Shown here: piece after piece, positions 52,563 through 64,000 of the stretch
Numbering within the stretch: the stretch's first letter is position 1
Layout: each line of letters starts with the position of its first letter
The notes under the pieces: model-generated
Database searches by the model: none
What the model saw: only the letters and a program-made list of their open reading frames with translations
Told to the model about the DNA's origin: nothing
Made by a program: the position numbers and the translations under genes
Source of the DNA: Vibrio zhugei
GTDB taxonomy: Bacteria; Pseudomonadota; Gammaproteobacteria; Enterobacterales; Vibrionaceae
NCBI RefSeq assembly: GCF_003716875.1
Contig: NZ_CP033078.1
Location: 1-64,000 of the forward strand
Direction: 5' to 3'
DNA: 64,000 nucleotides

Positions 52563-52638
52563 GGGCGATTAGCTCAGTTGGGAGAGCACCTGCCTTACAA
52601 GCAGGGGGTCACTGGTTCGAACCCGGTATCGCCCACCA
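52563..52638 (+). tRNA. tRNA-Val (TAC)
   Basis: 76 bases ending CCA; anticodon TAC in CTGCCTTACAAGCAG; acceptor GGGCGAT pairs with ATCGCCC. Third tRNA of the spacer. Confidence 0.97.
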
Positions 52639-53022
52639 CTCTCTAAATATTTTTGGATTCCAATTCCAAACCACTACTAAAACGTGCGTGGTTGGCATTT
52701 TTGACGCTGAAAATCTTTAGAAAGTGTATTTTATAAGAAATACTCTGCTCTTTAACAATTTGGAAAGCTGACAAAATACTCTTTTAGAAGAGTATTTGTA
52801 AAAGTTCTCAATTATTTCATCTAGTGTTCTAGATGAAATAAACAAAAACACATTCAAGTGTTCTTGGATTCACTGTTTTCAGTGAATATTCAAAATTGAG
52901 TCCGGCAATATCGAGTCTGCAACATGTCCTTTTTGTCTTCACTTTTCAAAGTGAAAGCAAAGAGTTATGCAGACAAACCTTGGTGATTTGATTCATCAAT
53001 CCAAAACTTTTTTGGGTTGTAT

Positions 53023-55912
<2,890 letters not shown>

Positions 55913-56040
55913 ACAACACCAAAAAGGTTTTGTAACGGACTCAAATGAGTACTTGAGTGTGTGAGAACGGCTTTGTAGAAGCCATAAAAACAGCTTTCCA
56001 GATTGCATGAGTATCGCGTAAGCGGTAGTCATAAAGAATT

Positions 56041-56160
56041 TGCTTGGCGACCATAGCATTTTGGCCCCACCTGATCCCATGCCGAACTCAGAAGTGAAAC
56101 GAAATAGCGCCGATGGTAGTGTGGGGTTTCCCCATGTGAGAGTAGGTCATCGCCAAGCTT
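56041..56160 (+). rRNA. rrf: 5S ribosomal RNA, operon 1
   Basis: 120 bases from TGCTTGGCGACC to CGCCAAGCTT, the paired helix I ends. Contains CCCATGCCGAACTCAGAAGTGA. Differs from copy 2 at a few loop and helix positions (cccc / aacc region and tttcc / cttcc). Confidence 0.97.
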
Positions 56161-56168
56161 TAATCTCG

Positions 56169-56193
56169 CTTGCTTGATGAAGAATCAAGCAAG
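56169..56193 (+). other. Hairpin between rrn operons 1 and 2
   Basis: CTTGCTTGA (56169-56177) pairs with TCAAGCAAG (56185-56193), 9 bases after the 5S end. No T-run follows, so complete termination between the operons is uncertain. Confidence 0.6.
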
Positions 56194-56227
56194 TCACCAT
56201 AAAGTTTTAAATGTTTAGAATTTTATG

Positions 56228-56308
56228 TTGACTTTCAAAGTGGGTAGCGTAATATACGCGTCCTGCCTAAGTGCTAACGCACTGAAAGCAAAGCTCTTTA
56301 ACAATTTA
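56228..56308 (+). promoter_or_regulatory. rrn operon 2 promoter and boxA
   Basis: TTGACT (56228-56233) and TAATAT (56250-56255), 16 bases apart, with GC-rich discriminator acgcgtcc. boxA GCTCTTTAACA begins at 56293. The leader sequence after boxA is almost the same as in operon 1. Only one promoter is visible, whereas operon 1 has two. Confidence 0.8.
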
Positions 56309-56529
56309 AACCTATCAATCTGTGTGGGCACTCGTTGATGATAATCAATAGCTTCTTAGGAAGCACAATTGGTTTCAATGAACTGAGTGACCAATCGAGA
56401 TTAACTTTGTTAATCTTGGCACAGTCAATTCATTACCATTCTGTTGGAATGGTAATAGCTTTAAAATTACGTATTTACTTCGGTAAATAACAGTTTTGAA
56501 GTCAGTATTCATTGAGCCACAAAAAACTT

Positions 56530-58073
<1,544 letters not shown>

Positions 58074-58142
58074 CTACGAATGATTATTGCGATGAGTGTT
58101 CACACAGATTGATACGGTTTAGAACGTTAAGAGCACCTTAGT

Positions 58143-58219
58143 GGGTCTGTAGCTCAGCTGGTTAGAGCGCTCGCCTGATAAGCGGGAGGTCGGTGGTTCA
58201 AGTCCACTCAGACCCACCA
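58143..58219 (+). tRNA. tRNA-Ile (GAT)
   Basis: 77 bases ending CCA; anticodon GAT in TCGCCTGATAAGCGGG; acceptor GGGTCTG pairs with CAGACCC. First tRNA in the spacer of operon 2. Confidence 0.98.
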
Positions 58220-58301
58220 AAATTTCCAGTAACGGCGTTGTTTATTTCGTCGTGTAGCGAACTACACGTCCTCAATAAACGCCTAGTTCCTGAAAATTTC
58301 C
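58220..58301. repeat. Long imperfect palindrome between tRNA-Ile and tRNA-Ala
   Basis: About 82 bases fold on themselves: outer AAATTTCCAG against CTGAAAATTT, middle CGTTGTTTATT against AATAAACG, and apical CGTGTAG against CTACACG. It fills the whole inter-tRNA gap and is absent from operon 1. It may be a small palindromic repeat family or an RNA processing stem. No other copy was seen in this window. Confidence 0.7.
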
Positions 58302-58309
58302 ACCAAGAT

Positions 58310-58385
58310 GGGGCTATAGCTCAGCTGGGAGAGCGCCTGCCTTGCACGCAGGAGGTCTGCGGTTCGATCCCGCATAGCTCCACCA
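58310..58385 (+). tRNA. tRNA-Ala (TGC)
   Basis: 76 bases ending CCA; anticodon TGC in CTGCCTTGCACGCAGG; acceptor GGGGCTA pairs with TAGCTCC allowing a G-T. Typical Ile-Ala spacer pair. Confidence 0.98.
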
Positions 58386-58729
58386 TCTTTAAGCATATTG
58401 CTGTGCAGTGTTCTTAAAAATGGTGTCTTTGTAAAAAGATACACATTGCTCTTTAACAATTTGGAAAGCTGACAAAATACTCTTTTAGAAGAGTATTTGT
58501 AAAAGTTCTCAATTGTCTGATTGTCTTTTAATAGAACGGTCAGACAAACAAAAACACATTCAAGTGTTCTTGGATTCACTGTTTTTCAGTGAATATTCAA
58601 AATTGAGTCCGGCAATATCGAGTCTGCAACATGTCCTTTTTGTCTTCACTTTTCAAAGTGAAAGCAAAGAGTTATGCAGACAAACCTTGGTGATTTGATT
58701 CATCAATCCAAAACTTTTTTGGGTTGTAT

Positions 58730-61621
<2,892 letters not shown>

Positions 61622-61750
61622 ACAACACCAAAAAGGTTTTGTAACGGACTCAAATGAGTACTTGAGTGTGTGAGAACGGCTTTGTAAGAAGTTATAAAAA
61701 CAGCTTTCCAGATTGCATGAGTATCGCGTAAGCGGTAGTCATAAAGAATT

Positions 61751-61870
61751 TGCTTGGCGACCATAGCATTTTGGAACCACCTGAACCCATGCCGAACTCA
61801 GAAGTGAAACGAAATAGCGCCGATGGTAGTGTGGGGCTTCCCCATGTGAGAGTAGGTCATCGCCAAGCTT
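61751..61870 (+). rRNA. rrf: 5S ribosomal RNA, operon 2
   Basis: 120 bases, from TGCTTGGCGACC to CGCCAAGCTT. Differs from copy 1 at positions corresponding to ttggaaccacctgaaccc and gcttcccc. Confidence 0.97.
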
Positions 61871-61914
61871 TAAATATGGATTTATAGTTTTATAACTGTA
61901 AATCGACAATTTGT

Positions 61915-62005
61915 GGAGAGATGGCTGAGTGGTCGAAAGCACCGGTCTTGAAAACCGGCAACCGTTAATAGCGGTTCTAGGGTTCAAATCCCTATCTCTC
62001 CGCCA
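61915..62005 (+). tRNA. tRNA-Ser (TGA)
   Basis: 91 bases ending CCA with a long variable arm, class II; anticodon TGA in CCGGTCTTGAAAACCGG; acceptor GGAGAGA pairs with TCTCTCC. It follows the 5S gene by 44 bases and is likely transcribed with operon 2. Confidence 0.97.
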
Positions 62006-62011
62006 CTATTG

Positions 62012-62046
62012 AAAAAGCCCGCTGAATCATCAGCGGGCTTTTTTTA
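62012..62046 (+). terminator. Terminator of rrn operon 2 / tRNA-Ser
   Basis: AAAGCCCGCTGA and TCAGCGGGCTTT pair with a short loop, followed by a T-run. Confidence 0.93.
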
Positions 62047-62059
62047 TTTCTATCATTTG

Positions 62060-62095
62060 AATATTGGTCAATACAAAAATATTGATCAATACAAA
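62060..62095. promoter_or_regulatory. Tandem palindromic operator candidate
   Basis: AATATTGGTCAATACAAA and AATATTGATCAATACAAA lie head-to-tail. Each holds a 12-base palindrome, TATTGRTCAATA, perfect in the second copy. Spacing is 18 bases. The rest of the 62047-62426 gap is AT-rich and holds no other feature I can name. Confidence 0.45.
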
Positions 62096-62426
62096 TGAGT
62101 CACGCCCAGTATTTGCTTCGACTATGCCATGACGCTTTATATGTGTTATGTCTTCTATTTCCCTGCACCGTCCAGTTTTTAAGAAAGGTACATTGAATGT
62201 ATAAACGGCGTTTGTCCTGCTCCTTCATTTCAAATACGCGCAATCACCGTCCACCTTTTGAGTAAAGACCATTAACAGGGTTATCTTTTATTTTTAAATA
62301 AAGACGTGATGATGAGATCGGTCTAGCGATATAGCGCTTAAAAAAATGAGTAACAGTGACAATATGTGTTCAATGGAGTATGTTACTGACCTCCATTACC
62401 AACATATTTCCTTGTTGTATTTATTT

Positions 62427-63965
62427 ATGTCGAAGAAAACCTGCATCAATATTATTTTATATTCTGTTTTTCTGTGTATCGCTGGCTGTTCTTCAGCACC
62501 AGACAGTGTGCCTTTATATGACCACGATTATTGTGGTGTGTCATTAAAGAGACCGACCCAGACGTTATCTCAGTTTACTCAGCCTTTTGCATCCGAAATG
62601 CAGGATAAAACGGGTGTGTATGTTCTTGAGCAAGGCGCCGAAGCTATGATGTCTCGTGCTTGGTTGGCTGAACGTGCAGAGAAATCTATCGACGTACAAT
62701 ATTTTATCTTTTCTATCGATAATGTTGGTTTGATTGCGACAGATTATTTAGTTCGGGCCGCAGAGCGCGGGGTCAAAGTTCGAGTTTTAGTGGATGATAT
62801 TATGTTGGAAGCTCGCGGAGATGAGCTTCTAATGTTAGCGGCCCACCCGAATATCGAGATTAAAATCTATAATCCTAACGCCAATATTGGTAAGAATATT
62901 CTTCAAAAGCTGACCACACTCGTGACCGATTTTCATGGTTTGAATCAGCGAATGCATAATAAAGTCTTTCTGGTTGATCAACAGATCGCCATTACCGGTG
63001 GACGCAATATTGCCGATGAATACTTTGGTTTCGATCATGACTATAACTTTAGAGACAGAGATGTATTCCTAGCTGGTAAAGCCGTTCACTCAGTAGAAAC
63101 CTCTTTTGAACAATATTGGCAAAGTAAGCTCAGTGTTTCTGTCGAAAAGCTTGTTGGCCATCAGCCGTATGAAGGAAGCCCTGAATTTTCTCGCTTACAC
63201 TCCTATGCGTGTAATCCTGATAACTTCAATTTAGAGGTGAGACAAGAGATTGAAGAGGTGCCTGAGACTTTTCATCGTCTTATGAAACAAGGGAAGTTCT
63301 TATTTCTCGATCATGTTGAATACGTTGCCGATATCCCGGGCAAGAATGACCACAAGCATTTTCTCAGCGGTGGCAGTCTCACGAAAGATAAATTAGTCGA
63401 GCTGGCGGAAAACGCCAAGCATAATATTGTAATACAAACACCGTATTTGGTGACCACCAAGAAAGATAGAGCATTTCTACGTAAATTGGTGAATCGCGGC
63501 ATCACTATAAAAATTCTTACCAACAGTTTGGCGTCGAATGATAATTTAGAAGCGTTTAGTGGGTATCAACGGAACCGAGCCGCATTGCTAGATACTGGTG
63601 TTCAGATATATGAATTTAGACCGGATGCGAAAATTAGGCAGAGGGTCATGTCAGAAAGTATGTATAAACGCTTACCAACCATGCCGATATTTGGTCTTCA
63701 TGCGAAAACCATGACCATTGATGATCGTATTACGGTGATTGGGACTTATAATTTTGATCCGAGAAGCGCGAATTTAAATACTGAGAGCATTACGATCATT
63801 GATTCGCCTAAAATGACACAAGATGTGCAAGCTTCCATGTTAAAAGAAATGGAAACCCAAAATGCATGGCAGGTCACCCGAGATTTTAACCCTGATAGTA
63901 AAGTTCGACTCTCTAAACGAATTGGTGTGAAGCTACGCAGAGTGGTTCCGAAAAATATCCTTTAG
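62427..63965 (+). CDS. Phospholipase D-family lipoprotein (ClsC/YmdC-like cardiolipin synthase)
   Basis: Start chosen at ATG 62427 (MSKKTCINIILYSVFLCIAGCSS), which yields a lipoprotein signal with lipobox IAGC; an upstream in-frame start at 62346 would bury it. The 512-residue protein has two HKD motifs: H177-N-K179 with D184, and H425-A-K427. Both are followed by the G-x-x-N pattern (TGGRN, GTYNFDPRSANLNTE). The second resembles YmdC/ClsC, which makes cardiolipin from phosphatidylglycerol and phosphatidylethanolamine with YmdB. No ymdB is adjacent. Being a lipoprotein, it should act at the membrane, either as a synthase or as a PLD-type hydrolase. Confidence 0.85.
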   Translation: MSKKTCINIILYSVFLCIAGCSSAPDSVPLYDHDYCGVSLKRPTQTLSQFTQPFASEMQDKTGVYVLEQGAEAMMSRAWLAERAEKSIDVQYFIFSIDNVGLIATDYLVRAAERGVKVRVLVDDIMLEARGDELLMLAAHPNIEIKIYNPNANIGKNILQKLTTLVTDFHGLNQRMHNKVFLVDQQIAITGGRNIADEYFGFDHDYNFRDRDVFLAGKAVHSVETSFEQYWQSKLSVSVEKLVGHQPYEGSPEFSRLHSYACNPDNFNLEVRQEIEEVPETFHRLMKQGKFLFLDHVEYVADIPGKNDHKHFLSGGSLTKDKLVELAENAKHNIVIQTPYLVTTKKDRAFLRKLVNRGITIKILTNSLASNDNLEAFSGYQRNRAALLDTGVQIYEFRPDAKIRQRVMSESMYKRLPTMPIFGLHAKTMTIDDRITVIGTYNFDPRSANLNTESITIIDSPKMTQDVQASMLKEMETQNAWQVTRDFNPDSKVRLSKRIGVKLRRVVPKNIL

Positions 63966-64000
63966 CATGTTGCCATTACCTTTTCCTAAGGCGACGAGCC

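Overview
The window is a chromosomal stretch from a gammaproteobacterium of the family Vibrionaceae, most probably the genus Vibrio. Evidence for this is the gene order (dnaA-dnaN-recF-gyrB, ibpA, avtA, glySQ, a manganese riboswitch with an MneA-type exporter, ilvGMEDA, comM, dsbA, trkAH, def-fmt-rsmB, dprA-smg-yrdD, purEK, tsaC-hemF-aroE, then rRNA operons), the protein sequences and the 16S genes. The first base is the GTG start of dnaA, so the replication origin probably lies just outside the left edge. The species cannot be named from the sequence alone.

Region by region. 1-6.1 kb: replication start cluster dnaA, dnaN, recF, gyrB. 6.3-8.2 kb: an orphan periplasmic amino-acid-binding protein and a zinc deacylase of the AstE/AspA type. 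8.3-8.9 kb: ibpA behind a sigma-32-like promoter and a candidate RNA thermometer. 9-13.4 kb: avtA and glyQS on the minus strand. 13.7-15.1 kb: yybP-ykoY manganese riboswitch, UPF0016 exporter, a small membrane protein, tusA. 15.2-21.9 kb: the branched-chain amino acid operon ilvGMEDA on the minus strand, with a 29-residue leader peptide and an attenuator.

22.2-31.2 kb: comM (yifB), the Mg-chelatase-like helicase needed for efficient natural transformation, is split after codon 68 by an AT-rich element of about 7.46 kb. The element carries a large serine recombinase beside its right end, a replication initiator with upstream iterons, a relaxase-like mobilization protein with a candidate oriT, a candidate antisense RNA over the rep leader, a lipoprotein and several unknown small proteins. 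It reads as a mobilizable plasmid integrated into the chromosome by its own serine recombinase. The two comM halves are intact and in phase, so precise excision would restore a 508-codon gene.

31.2-50.2 kb: ordinary housekeeping genes. These are the acyltransferase yihG, dsbA, srkA, yihD, a Spo0M-like protein, a hemolysin III-family protein, the potassium uptake genes trkA/trkH downstream of def-fmt-rsmB, the DNA-uptake gene dprA, smg, yrdD, purEK with a PurR box, tsaC-hemF-aroE, and yrdA.

50.2-62 kb: two rRNA operons in tandem. The first has Glu-Lys-Val tRNAs in its spacer and the second Ile-Ala. The 16S copies differ in the V6 helix, and tRNA-Ser(TGA) closes the second operon. 62-64 kb: a two-site palindromic operator candidate and a lipoprotein of the phospholipase D / cardiolipin synthase family.

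No CRISPR array and no complete insertion sequence with transposase was seen.
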